From: Deltaproteobacteria bacterium
GTDB taxonomy: Bacteria > Myxococcota_A > Polyangia > GCA-2747355
Direction of reading: 5' to 3'
Length of the DNA: 64,000 bases
Assembly: GCA_020633415.1 (NCBI GenBank)
Contig: JACKDQ010000003.1
Span: 310,001 to 374,000, forward strand
The number at the start of each line of letters is the position of its first letter. The first letter of the stretch is position 1. A program made the translations under genes and the position numbers. Positions 45,092 through 53,783 of the stretch are shown in pieces. Under the pieces are notes generated by a model, which saw only the letters and a program-made list of their open reading frames with translations, ran no database searches and was not told the DNA's origin.

Positions 45092-45943
45092 ATGCGTAGA
45101 CTCTGCTGCGTGCTGGTCATCGCGTTGACGATCAGCGGATGCGATCGAATTTTTCCTTACGCCCCGGGTGCGCCGAACGCGCCTTCCGACGGCGGTGGCG
45201 ACGCGTTGGTCGACGGATCAGATGGTGCGGTCGTCGACGCTGCTGGTCTGGATGGGGGCAGCCCAGACGCGCTAGGCCGCTGCTCGGCGGTAAGCCTGAC
45301 TTCCAGCCAAACGCCTGCGCTGTGCGCCGCTGGAACGGTGCCGGTTGCCGGCGGGGTCGCGTGTACTGTCGGCCACTACGTGCATTTTTTTAGCCCCGAC
45401 GCCCCTCAAGCGACGGTTTGGGATGCGACCTGTTACAACGATCAGATCGGCAATGCGACGGCGCGCAACCTTTGCAGCAACGTCCCCCTTCGCTACGAAG
45501 TCACCGCCTCGCGCCAACAGCTAGAAATCGAGAGCCCTGCTTGTCCACCCGGCACTCGGCTCTGGGGGGGCGGCTGCCGCTGTCCGGGCGCGAACAATGG
45601 CATTGCCGCGACGAGACCGTCCACTGCACGGCCAGGCTGGCTGTGTCGTTGCGGCGCTGCTGCCATGAACAACGACGCATTTGCCGTCTGCAGCGATGTC
45701 GGGTGCGCGGTTGGCCGCTATCAGGCCAGCGGCAGCAGCGACCAGCGCATTGTGGCTTACTGCGGCATCGCTGAGCGGGTGGTCGGTGGGGGCTGTGAAC
45801 TGTCCGCGCCCAATACTCGGCAGCGCATCGGTCTGATCGGGCCGCTCAAAGAAGCCGATCTCGAGGGCTGGGCCTGTGCGGTCAGCGAAACGCCGGTTAG
45901 GGAACCGTTGACGGCTTGGGCGCTTTGCATCGGCGCGCCTTGA
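45092..45943 (+). CDS. Cys-rich lipoprotein with Asp-rich linker
   Basis: A 283-aa lipoprotein from ATG 45092 (MRRLCCVLVIALTISGCDR); the upstream opening of the frame has no support. After lipobox ISGC comes a linker rich in Asp, Gly and Ala (about 20-60), then a Cys-rich domain of about 200 residues with some 15 Cys and repeated short units such as LCSNVPLRY, CPPGTRLWGGGCRC, VGGGCELSAPNTR. This looks like a surface adhesin or binding domain; no family named. Asp at +2 after the Cys may affect sorting. Confidence 0.85.
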   Translation: MRRLCCVLVIALTISGCDRIFPYAPGAPNAPSDGGGDALVDGSDGAVVDAAGLDGGSPDALGRCSAVSLTSSQTPALCAAGTVPVAGGVACTVGHYVHFFSPDAPQATVWDATCYNDQIGNATARNLCSNVPLRYEVTASRQQLEIESPACPPGTRLWGGGCRCPGANNGIAATRPSTARPGWLCRCGAAAMNNDAFAVCSDVGCAVGRYQASGSSDQRIVAYCGIAERVVGGGCELSAPNTRQRIGLIGPLKEADLEGWACAVSETPVREPLTAWALCIGAP

Positions 45944-45991
45944 TTCCTCGCATTGCGCTGTTCCTCGGCCCCTCACGGCGACCCTTGCTCG

Positions 45992-46315
45992 CTAGTGGAG
46001 CTCGAATTCGCCGGGAGACAACTTGCACTTGTTGGCCTTGCACATACCATTTTTGACGAACCAGTGTTCGCCCGCCTCTTCTCGTTCAGAGGCGCAGTCG
46101 CGATCTTTGTCACAAAACTCGCCTGGGCTGGCTTGCTCTTGGCATGTGTCGAGCGCGTTGGGAGCTGCGCGTCGACAGACCAGAGGCCATTCGCAGCCGG
46201 CCTCGTAGCAGTTGCTCTCGGCCTTGCCCGAACCACTGCTGGTCCCGGCATCGTCCATTGTGCCGCAGCCGCAACAGAGCGCCAGCGCAAAGGCCAACAA
46301 GCTTATTCTTCGCAT
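45992..46315 (-). CDS. Small Cys-rich lipoprotein
   Basis: A 107-aa lipoprotein; ATG 46315 has GGAGGG upstream and gives MRRISLLAFALALCCGCGTMDD, with the lipobox in CCGC. A Ser/Gly linker is followed by a small domain with eight Cys (NCYEAGCEWPLVC, TCQEQ, FCDKDRDC, MCKANKCKLSP), in the style of deltaproteobacterial Dickkopf-like or CxxxxxxC knot domains. Convergent with the preceding gene. Function unknown. Confidence 0.8.
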   Translation of the reverse strand: MRRISLLAFALALCCGCGTMDDAGTSSGSGKAESNCYEAGCEWPLVCRRAAPNALDTCQEQASPGEFCDKDRDCASEREEAGEHWFVKNGMCKANKCKLSPGEFELH

Positions 46316-46632
46316 TCCACCCTCCCTCAAGAGCTGGTTTGTTCTTCTACAAAGCCCCTGAAGCACCAGCTGTGCCAACTACGAATTTTTCTCTCGGCCC
46401 GAGCCCGGCGAAAAAGACGTTAAATTTGAAGCGTCGCCATTTGGCCGGCAAGCGCGGGGGATGTCTGAAGCCGAGACGTGGTGTCAAGCGACCTCAGCTA
46501 AAAATCAAACCGCGAACGATTCGAGTACCTCACTGTGCCCGCTTGTTGCTTCGTTGGTCGGCGTCGTCAACGGGTTGTTGATCGGACAACTGCTGCTCGT
46601 GTGAAGAGCATTGGCTGCCTTTTGACCAGCGG
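46316..46632. other. Intergenic region, 317 bp
   Basis: No gene is supported here. It contains the upstream region of the small lipoprotein gene and the 3' side of the lipase gene. A weak AGCTGGT/ACCAGCT inverted repeat occurs near 46330-46370. Short frames here overlap the lipase end on the wrong strand and show no family resemblance. Confidence 0.5.
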
Positions 46633-47631
46633 CTAGTGTCCCTGAGCGACCAGCCAGTTGGCGAGGCCGCGGTAGAACGCAACGTGGTCGAAACCATTGT
46701 CACCGCCCGGGCTATCGCCGAATAGTTGACCGATCTGATCCCAATGGTCGGCGGGAACACAGCCGAGAAAGCGCCCCCAGCGCGTGATCTCGACCTCGAC
46801 CAAGCCATCGTTGGGCTGCGGGGCGATCCGCGAGCTGACGTATAGCGGCGTGGCGACGGGGTCGAGATCGTCGTCGTAGCGGCTAACAAAGGCAGGTGCG
46901 TTGACCTGACAGCGGCCAGCGTTGGGTGCCATCGCCGAACGGCCGGCGAGCGAATAGTAAGCGATCGTCGCGATCGCTGGATGCTGGCTGTTGAAGCGCG
47001 CCATGTTCTCGCTGCTGATCGACTGTAAAAACGCGCGCAGATCGCTGGGTTCGACCGGGCCAAAGATCGTGCCCAATCCGCGCGAGAGCGCCTGCAGCAG
47101 GCTAAGCGCGATGCTCGGTACGCGGCCCAGTGCCGCATCGGCGACTGCCGATCCGAGGTGGGGGCTGCCGATCGTTGTGACGCTAGCGATGCGTTGTGGG
47201 ATGCGCTGAGCGACATAGCGCGCGTCGATGCCGCCTTGGCTGTGGCCGATCAGGTTGAGCTTTTCGGCGCCGCTCTCGCTGAGGATCCTTTCGATCGCTG
47301 CCAGCAGCTGCGGCCCACGGACCGCGGTGGTATTGATCGGGTCGATCTCCGGTACGAAGACGCGGTGTCCATCGGCCTGCAGTGCTTGGCGTACGCCGTA
47401 GAAATAATCGATGCGGGCCAGTTGCTCAAAGCCGAAAAATCCATGAACCAGCACGAGTGGGTAGGGACCATGAGAAAGATCGGAGCTGCGTTGCGCATCG
47501 CGCGCGACCGGCAGATCGGCGCCCGCATCGACGAGGCCCGCGTCGTCAATCGCATGGGGGTTGGTGGTGGTGCAGCCTGTCGTCAGCGCGACGAGGATCA
47601 TCCACAGCGGGGCCAACGTGCGCGCGGTCAC
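46633..47631 (-). CDS. Secreted lipase (alpha/beta hydrolase) lipoprotein
   Basis: A 332-aa triacylglycerol-lipase-like protein. The GTG at 47631 overlaps the TGA of the ATP-grasp gene (GTGA) and gives a leader ending in lipobox TTGC. Motifs: YPLVLVHGFFGFE (oxyanion), nucleophile Ser in LIGHSQGGIDARYV, IGSPHLGSAVAD, and the Asp/His end region near NDGLVEV and GFDHVAFYRG. The fold is that of Pseudomonas-type lipases. Cell-surface or outer-membrane anchored. Third gene of a minus-strand unit with an ATP-grasp enzyme and a deacetylase-like protein. Confidence 0.9.
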   Translation of the reverse strand: MTARTLAPLWMILVALTTGCTTTNPHAIDDAGLVDAGADLPVARDAQRSSDLSHGPYPLVLVHGFFGFEQLARIDYFYGVRQALQADGHRVFVPEIDPINTTAVRGPQLLAAIERILSESGAEKLNLIGHSQGGIDARYVAQRIPQRIASVTTIGSPHLGSAVADAALGRVPSIALSLLQALSRGLGTIFGPVEPSDLRAFLQSISSENMARFNSQHPAIATIAYYSLAGRSAMAPNAGRCQVNAPAFVSRYDDDLDPVATPLYVSSRIAPQPNDGLVEVEITRWGRFLGCVPADHWDQIGQLFGDSPGGDNGFDHVAFYRGLANWLVAQGH

Positions 47632-48686
47632 GCCGGCTGCTCCGGCCTCGGACGTAGCAGCACGGGGCCGCAATCGAGCGTCCGCAGCCAATGGATGTTC
47701 GGGGGCAGTGGGTCATGGAGCGGTGCGCCATCGATCGTTTCGCCGAAAGCCAGCTTGACCAACAGCTGGACGAAGTTGCAGCCCGCCTCGGTGTAAAAAT
47801 GGATCGTTGTGCCGAATCGCCCGGCGTTGATCTCGGTGACCTTCGCTTGTTGCTGGTCGTCTTCTTTGAAGTCGACGAAAAACACGCCATTCGGTCGATC
47901 GTCGATCGCGCGCACAGCGGCCTCGCCGATCTCGCGTAGCCGTGGTTCGCGGATCGTGCGGCTGATCGCCGGCGCCCCGGTGATACCGCTTGGGCTGACG
48001 TGGGGCAGCACGTAGGCCAGCCGCTCGCGGCTCTGGCTGGCGACAAGGGTGCCGTCAGAGAATAGACCGCACCAGGTCAGGTTGCGCCCCGGCAGGTATT
48101 CCGAGGAGATCATCTGGCCCCAACCATCGTGATGTTCGATCCAGGCTCGGGCTTGGCCGGCATTCTTGCAGGGCAGGGAAGCGACGCCGATACCGGCGCC
48201 CGGGACGCCGCTACCGCGCACCCAGATCGGCCGGGTGTCGATGCGCCGATAGCAGGCATCGACATCGTCGGGCTTTTCCATCAACAGCGTTAGCGGCACA
48301 GGCACGCCGGCGCGATCGAGCAGTTGATTGGTCTGCCACTTGTCTTGGGCGCGGTGGATCGTCTGATCGGTCGGCAGAAACAACCGCAAGTCTGGCGGCA
48401 GTCGATGGCGGTTCGCCGAGAGTGCGCGGACCTCGACGGGATGGGTTGGCAGGATCATCTCGATCCGCTGCTCGGCGATCAACTGATTGAGCGCGGCAAA
48501 GTACGGCTCGGTTTGCTTTGCCGGGGGGATCTGCCAGCTGCGGTCGCAGAGCGCGAGATGGAGGTGCAGTGGATGGCAGTCGGTACCGGCAAGAAATAAC
48601 GGCTCGTCAGCGGCGAGCAGTGAGCGCGTGATGTTCACGCCGATCGGTCCACCGCAACCCGTGATCAAAATTCGCTTTGCGCTCAT
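47628..48686 (-). CDS. ATP-grasp family protein
   Basis: A 352-aa ATP-grasp enzyme from ATG 48686 (MSAKRILITGCGGPIGVNITRSLL). N-terminal Rossmann part, then ATP-binding segments (RAQDKWQTNQLLDRAGVPVP, IWVRGSGVPGAGIGV), and metal/ATP acidic residues in VFFVDFKEDDQQQAKVTEINAGRFG. This class joins a carboxylate to an amine or thiol using ATP; substrate unknown. It overlaps the lipase gene (4 bp) and follows the deacetylase-like gene by 40 bp. Confidence 0.88.
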   Translation of the reverse strand: MSAKRILITGCGGPIGVNITRSLLAADEPLFLAGTDCHPLHLHLALCDRSWQIPPAKQTEPYFAALNQLIAEQRIEMILPTHPVEVRALSANRHRLPPDLRLFLPTDQTIHRAQDKWQTNQLLDRAGVPVPLTLLMEKPDDVDACYRRIDTRPIWVRGSGVPGAGIGVASLPCKNAGQARAWIEHHDGWGQMISSEYLPGRNLTWCGLFSDGTLVASQSRERLAYVLPHVSPSGITGAPAISRTIREPRLREIGEAAVRAIDDRPNGVFFVDFKEDDQQQAKVTEINAGRFGTTIHFYTEAGCNFVQLLVKLAFGETIDGAPLHDPLPPNIHWLRTLDCGPVLLRPRPEQPA

Positions 48687-48726
48687 CGAAGTAGCGATCC
48701 TTGCCGATAGAACGGCCGTTTCGGGG

Positions 48727-49461
48727 CTATTGCTCGGCGGACGGGCCGGGCTCGAACGCTCCGCGGTACGGTGTGCGGGCTGCGAAGGTTGTTGCCAATT
48801 GATCCAACGTGCAAAAGTGCTCGGCGCCTTGGGCGACAAGTTGTTCAAAGAACGTTGCGACGCCCTGCCCAGCAAGCGGCGCGAGGGCACGTTGATCGGT
48901 TAGCTGCGACTTGATCGCGCTGTAGTGCTCGAGTCTGGCGGTGTTTAGATAGAGATGCACCGGGTGAAAGCTAAAGACCTTCAGCCCCGGCTGACGCAAG
49001 TCGACCTGTGTCTTGAGATCGAAGGCGCCGTCGAAGTAAACGCTGTGAACGTCGTCTTCCCAGAAGATCGGTAGCCGGACCATCCCCGTATAGTCGTAGC
49101 GCGCGCTGAGCTGCGGCTGCAAAAAGCTCAGGTCGTTGGAGATGTAGCGCAGCCCGTGCTGGTGGTAGAGCGGCAGTAGGCGCGAGTGATGATAGAGCAC
49201 ATGATTGCGCAGTCCGCGGGCCAGCGGAAACAGCGCATGCAAGGCGCGCAGCACGCGTGCTTCATCGCGGTCGTCGCCAAGGAAGTTGGGATGCAGTGCG
49301 GTTTCCACGCCATCGAGGGCCAACAAGCGGTCGACGGCTGGACTGCGGTGGGTGCAAAATACCGTCGCCGGCAACGAGTCCCGCTCAAGCCGTTCGGTCA
49401 GCGCCTCGATCATAAAATCCGGCGCCCAATCGAGATCAAAGCTGAGAGCCAGTCTATCCAC
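48727..49461 (-). CDS. Polysaccharide-deacetylase-like protein
   Basis: A 244-aa protein with a GTG start. The beginning LALSFDLDWAPDFMIEAL, then VETALHPNFL, and FSFHPVHLYLN, place the expected Asp/His metal ligands of the NodB/polysaccharide deacetylase barrel, in the atypical WalW-like subgroup. No signal peptide, so cytoplasmic. It starts the minus-strand unit with the ATP-grasp and lipase genes, which suggests modification of a cell-surface sugar or lipid. Assignment moderate. Confidence 0.75.
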   Translation of the reverse strand: MDRLALSFDLDWAPDFMIEALTERLERDSLPATVFCTHRSPAVDRLLALDGVETALHPNFLGDDRDEARVLRALHALFPLARGLRNHVLYHHSRLLPLYHQHGLRYISNDLSFLQPQLSARYDYTGMVRLPIFWEDDVHSVYFDGAFDLKTQVDLRQPGLKVFSFHPVHLYLNTARLEHYSAIKSQLTDQRALAPLAGQGVATFFEQLVAQGAEHFCTLDQLATTFAARTPYRGAFEPGPSAEQ

Positions 49462-49588
49462 GCGGCCCTAGGTTGTCTTAACCCGAAGCCGATCACAAGG
49501 ATTGGGTGACAGATCACGGGCTTACCGCGGTTTGCTTGCCGACCGCCGGCGCGCTGGCGAGCTTCTCAGGCCAGGCCACGGATATCAC

Positions 49589-49620
49589 CTTGATAACGTG
49601 AGGGATTTTCTGGTATCAAG
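49589..49620 (+). promoter_or_regulatory. Inverted repeat over the promoter region of the GT2 gene
   Basis: CTTGATA (49589-49595) and TATCAAG (49614-49620) form a perfect 7-bp inverted repeat. They coincide with a possible promoter (TTGATA, 17 bp, GTATCA) and end 3 bases before the ATG at 49624. Could be an operator; only sequence symmetry supports it. Confidence 0.4.
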
Positions 49621-49623
49621 CGC

Positions 49624-50652
49624 ATGACGATGACATCGCTCAGCACAACGCCCAAGCTTTCGGTGATCTCGCCGTGCTTCAATGAGCGCGAGAGCATTCC
49701 TTTGCTCTGCGAGCAGCTCGCCGAGGTGATCGAAGAAAACGACTATCACGCCGAAGTGATCATCGTCGACGACGGTAGCACCGACGGCACGCGCAAACTC
49801 TATCCGGAACTTTGTCAGCTCTATCCGTGGTTGCGGGTGATCCTGCTGCGTCGTAATTTCGGTCAGACGGCAGCGATGATGGCGGGCATTCGCGCAGCGC
49901 GTGGTGACGTGCTCATTCCGATCGACGCCGATTTGCAGAACGACCCGCGAGACATCCCGCGACTGCTGGCCAAGATGGACGAGGGTTATCAGGTCGTCAG
50001 CGGTTGGCGGAAAGACCGCCAAGACACCTTCGTCACGCGCAAATTGCCGTCGATGATCGCCAATCGACTGATTCGCGCGATCTCCAGGGTTCCGATCCAC
50101 GATCTCGGTTGCACGCTCAAGGCCTACAAGCGCGATACCCTCGAAGACGTATCGCTCTACGGCGAGATGCATCGGTTCATTCCGATCTACGCCAGCTGGG
50201 CCGGCGGCAAGGTCACCGAAATCCCCGTTAACCACCGTTCGCGCGCGTTCGGGGTGTCCAAGTACGGCTTGTCGCGGGTGCTCAAGGTGTTGCTCGACCT
50301 GGTGACCGTCAAGTTTCTCGGCGGCTACAGCCAAAAGCCAATCCACTTTTTTGGGTTACCCGGTGTGCTGATGGGCCTGGTCGGTTTCGTGCTGGCCGGC
50401 GTACTGTCGGTGCGCAAAGTCTTCTTTGGTCTGCAGCTATCGAAGAGTCCGATGCTGCTCCTCGCGATCCTGATGATGATGATGGGCATGATGATGGTGA
50501 TGCTCGGTGTTCTCGCCGAGATCATGGTCCGCACCTATCACGAATCCCAGGGCAAGCTGACCTATCGGGTCGAGCGCGAACTGGGCGGCGAGCAGCATCG
50601 TAGCGACGAAGAAGAGGATATCGGGACGCCCGAGCAGCGCGGGACGGGCTGA
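49624..50652 (+). CDS. GT2-family glycosyltransferase (ArnC/DPM-like)
   Basis: A 342-aa membrane glycosyltransferase. GT-A core: VISPCFNERESIPLL, IIVDDGSTDGT, DADLQNDPRDI (metal DxD-like) and SGWRKDRQD. Two C-terminal TMs (about 240-265, 280-305) include a Met-rich stretch (AILMMMMGMMMVML). The product is probably undecaprenyl- or polyprenyl-phosphate sugar made on the cytoplasmic side, which could feed GT-C proteins like those at 17232 and 36121. The tail is acidic. No clear operon partner. Confidence 0.92.
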   Translation: MTMTSLSTTPKLSVISPCFNERESIPLLCEQLAEVIEENDYHAEVIIVDDGSTDGTRKLYPELCQLYPWLRVILLRRNFGQTAAMMAGIRAARGDVLIPIDADLQNDPRDIPRLLAKMDEGYQVVSGWRKDRQDTFVTRKLPSMIANRLIRAISRVPIHDLGCTLKAYKRDTLEDVSLYGEMHRFIPIYASWAGGKVTEIPVNHRSRAFGVSKYGLSRVLKVLLDLVTVKFLGGYSQKPIHFFGLPGVLMGLVGFVLAGVLSVRKVFFGLQLSKSPMLLLAILMMMMGMMMVMLGVLAEIMVRTYHESQGKLTYRVERELGGEQHRSDEEEDIGTPEQRGTG

Positions 50653-50721
50653 GCGCGCTGCGACGCCTATGCAACAGTGCCGGTGATTGTCGCGGGTAGG
50701 GACTTCTCCAAGTGAGGCAGA

Positions 50722-52092
50722 ATGCAAGAACTAGATTATCTGGAATCAAATCGCGACCGTCATATCGAGGAGCTGCGTGCGTTCTTGTCGATCCCGAGTG
50801 TATCGACGCGTAGCGAGCACGCCGGCGATGTCCAAGCGGCAGCCGACTTTGTCGTCCAACAGTTGCGTGCGGCAGGGCTGGAAGCGGTCGAAAAGCACAG
50901 CACACCAGGACATCCCGTAGTGACCGGCCATACCAAGCCGGTCGCTGGTGCGCCGACGGTGTTGATCTATGGTCACTACGACGTTCAACCAGCGGAGCCG
51001 CTCGAACTCTGGAAAACGCCGCCGTTTGTTCCCGATCTGCGCGATGGAAAGCTTTACGCGCGGGGCGCGGCTGACGACAAAGGGCAAGTCTTTATCTATC
51101 TCAAAGTTCTCGAGGCGTTTCACCAGGTGCGCGGTGGCTGCCCGGTCAACGTCAAGGTGCTGATCGAAGGCGAAGAGGAGATCGGTAGCCCTAATCTGGT
51201 GCCGTTTCTCAAGGCACACAAAAAGGAGCTGGCCTGTGACGTGGTGTTGGTCAGCGACACGCACATGATGGGTTACGACACGCCTTCGATCACTGTCGGC
51301 TTGCGTGGTTTGACCAGCGTTGAAGTGACCGTTCAGGGAGCGAGCGGCGATCTGCACAGCGGGACATATGGGGGCTCCGTAGCCAATCCGATCCAAGTGC
51401 TCTGCGAGATGCTCGTCGCCTGCAAGAATCCGCGGACCGGGAAGATCCTGATCCCCGGTTTTTACGACGATGTGCGTCGGTTGAGCGCCCAAGATCGGCG
51501 CAAGTTGGCTGAGGCCCCGCACGACGACGAGAAGTTCCGCAGCGCCACGGGCGCCCCGGCGCTGTTTGGTGAGAAGGGGTTTTCGACGATCGAACGGATC
51601 GGTGCGCGGCCGACCTTTGAAGTCAACGGCATTTGGGGCGGCTATATGGGCGAAGGGCTCAAGACGGTTTTGCCCAGCCAAGCCCACGCGAAGATTTCGA
51701 TGCGCTTGGTACCCGACCAGGACCCGCAAAGTATCGCCAAGGCGACCGAGGCGTTCCTCAAAGAGATCGCGCCGCCACACGTCAACGTTACCGTGACCCG
51801 CGAACGCAATCAGGGTGACGCGATCTGGGTCGACGCCGATTTTCCTGCGATGCAGGTTGCTCGCGACGCGGTCAGGAAAGTGTTCGGTACTGCCCCTCAT
51901 CTGACGCTCGAGGGTGGATCGATTCCGATCGTCGCGAATTTCAAAAAGGTGCTGCGCCGCGACACGATCCTGCTGGGTTTTGGCCTGCCCGACGACAGGC
52001 TTCACGCGCCCAATGAGAAGTTCGACTTGCGGATGCTCGATCGAGGGATGAAGACCGTCGCGCACCTGCTAAATGATCTCGCCACGGCTTAG
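50722..52092 (+). CDS. M20-family dipeptidase
   Basis: A 456-aa zinc peptidase. Metal-site motifs YGHYDVQPAEP, GAADDKGQ, EGEEEIGSPNL and the C-terminal HAPNEK fit the M20A/carnosinase-like dipeptidase group. The start ATG 50722 has GAGGCAG upstream. Cytoplasmic, cutting dipeptides. It lies 15 bp before the gamma-glutamyltransferase gene, so the pair may serve glutathione or peptide turnover. Confidence 0.93.
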   Translation: MQELDYLESNRDRHIEELRAFLSIPSVSTRSEHAGDVQAAADFVVQQLRAAGLEAVEKHSTPGHPVVTGHTKPVAGAPTVLIYGHYDVQPAEPLELWKTPPFVPDLRDGKLYARGAADDKGQVFIYLKVLEAFHQVRGGCPVNVKVLIEGEEEIGSPNLVPFLKAHKKELACDVVLVSDTHMMGYDTPSITVGLRGLTSVEVTVQGASGDLHSGTYGGSVANPIQVLCEMLVACKNPRTGKILIPGFYDDVRRLSAQDRRKLAEAPHDDEKFRSATGAPALFGEKGFSTIERIGARPTFEVNGIWGGYMGEGLKTVLPSQAHAKISMRLVPDQDPQSIAKATEAFLKEIAPPHVNVTVTRERNQGDAIWVDADFPAMQVARDAVRKVFGTAPHLTLEGGSIPIVANFKKVLRRDTILLGFGLPDDRLHAPNEKFDLRMLDRGMKTVAHLLNDLATA

Positions 52093-52107
52093 CGCTGAGG
52101 GTCGATG

Positions 52108-53667
52108 ATGCACGGAGCGATCGCCGCCGGATCCGCGATTACCGCTGATGCTGCCGCTGAGGTGCTCGGCGCAGGCGGGAACGCTGTCGATGCTGTCGTT
52201 GCCGGCTGTTTTGCGATGGCTGCGGGTGAGCCAACGCTGACCAGCCTAGCAGGTGGTGGTGTGCTGATCCACCGCGACGCTGAAAGTCGCGCCGTGACGA
52301 TCTGCGACTTTTTCGGCGATGCCCCGGGCCGCGGTCTGGCCGCTACGCCCGAGCTGTTGGACTTTCCCGAAGTTGAACTGGACTTCGGTCCGGCGCGCCA
52401 AGCGTTTTGCATCGGCGCGGCCGCTGCGGCCGTGCCGGGGGTGATCCCTGGCCTCTGCCGTGCGTTGGAGCGCTGGGGAGCGCTGGAACTCGCCGACGTT
52501 GTCGCGCCGGCGTGTCGGGTGTTGCGCCAAGGGGTGGTGATCGATCCGTTTCAGGCCCGCGCGATCAAACTGCTCGAACCGATCCTCTTGCATACCGCGG
52601 AGGGGCGGGCTCAATTCGGTTCGCCAGCCGATCCACAGCGTGTGCTCGCAGCTGGTGAGCGCTACGCGGTGCCGGCCCTGGCGGATCTTCTCGAAGCGAT
52701 GGGGCATCGTGGGTGGCGCGCGGTTTATCGCGATCGGTTGATGCCTGCGATGCTGCGCCAGTTTGGGCCACACGCTGGTGGGTTGCTGACCGAGGATGAC
52801 CTCGATGGCTTTCGCGCGGAGTTGCGTCAGCCGTTGGCCTTTGCCTACCGCGGTGATCGGATCAGCACCAATCCGTTGCCCGGTTTGGGCGGCGAGATGG
52901 TCGCGCTTATGCTGGACCTGCTGGCCGAGCGCGAGGTTGCCGAGTTGAGCCACGGTAGCGCTGCGCACGTGTTGGCGTTGGCCCGCGCGATGCAAGTTTC
53001 CGATGAGGCGCGCAACGCCGAAGGGCTGCGCGGCAATCGCAATCGCTGGATCAGGCGCAGCGCCGAACTGGAGCAAGTTGGACGGCTTGACCGCGTCAAA
53101 GCGAAGTCAGGCGGGCCCCCATCGACCACGCACATTAGCGTCGTCGATGGGGAAGGCAATGCCTGCGCAGTCACCGTCTCCTACGGCGAAGGTAATGGCC
53201 ACATGATCGCCGACACAGGCATCATGATGAACAACTTGATGGGGGAGGCCGACCTGCACCCGCAGGGCTTTCATCGACTGCCGCCCGGTACGCGACTCTC
53301 GACGATGATGTCCCCGACACTGATCGAGAGCGTCGACGGAGATCTTGCTGTGTTGGGCACGGGAGGCGCCAATCGGATCCGCACCGCATTGGTTCAAGTG
53401 ATCAGCAACCTGATCGACTTCGGCATGGATGCCGAGCAGGCGATTCACGCGGCCCGCATTCATTTTGAAGACGGTGTGCTGAACGCGGAAGTCCATCAGC
53501 GCGCTGACGGCGGCGCCGCGCTCGAAGCGCTGGGCGCCGAACGCTTTGTCGCCTTCGAGCAGCCCAACATGTTCTTCGGTGGGGTCCACCTGGTCAGTCG
53601 CGCGGCCGACGGCCGCTTGAGCGGAGCTGGCGATCCGCGTCGCGGCGGCGTGCTGCGCATCGTCTAG
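52108..53667 (+). CDS. Gamma-glutamyltransferase family protein
   Basis: A 519-aa Ntn hydrolase of the GGT family (ATG 52108; a TTG/ATG just upstream adds one residue). The nucleophile Thr340 is in GGPPSTTHISVVDGEGN; other signs are NAVDAVVAGCFAMAAGEP, SLAGGGVLIH, and DTGIMMNNLMGEAD. No clear signal peptide, unlike E. coli GGT, so it may be cytoplasmic or the export signal is missing. It transfers gamma-glutamyl groups or hydrolyses glutathione-type substrates. Coupled to the M20 gene. Confidence 0.92.
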   Translation: MHGAIAAGSAITADAAAEVLGAGGNAVDAVVAGCFAMAAGEPTLTSLAGGGVLIHRDAESRAVTICDFFGDAPGRGLAATPELLDFPEVELDFGPARQAFCIGAAAAAVPGVIPGLCRALERWGALELADVVAPACRVLRQGVVIDPFQARAIKLLEPILLHTAEGRAQFGSPADPQRVLAAGERYAVPALADLLEAMGHRGWRAVYRDRLMPAMLRQFGPHAGGLLTEDDLDGFRAELRQPLAFAYRGDRISTNPLPGLGGEMVALMLDLLAEREVAELSHGSAAHVLALARAMQVSDEARNAEGLRGNRNRWIRRSAELEQVGRLDRVKAKSGGPPSTTHISVVDGEGNACAVTVSYGEGNGHMIADTGIMMNNLMGEADLHPQGFHRLPPGTRLSTMMSPTLIESVDGDLAVLGTGGANRIRTALVQVISNLIDFGMDAEQAIHAARIHFEDGVLNAEVHQRADGGAALEALGAERFVAFEQPNMFFGGVHLVSRAADGRLSGAGDPRRGGVLRIV

Positions 53668-53783
53668 CGCTGTGGCCTAGCACGTCGAATCGCCGAACTT
53701 TTTTTCGAGAAAACTGGCCCGCGTCGTGACGCTGTGACCATGATCGACGCGTCTGAGCCCGCCGAGGGCGCAGCGCCACGGCC

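Noticed and set aside
50746..52065. 439-aa minus-strand frame
   Set aside because: It lies entirely opposite the M20 peptidase, whose metal motifs are clear, so it is a shadow.
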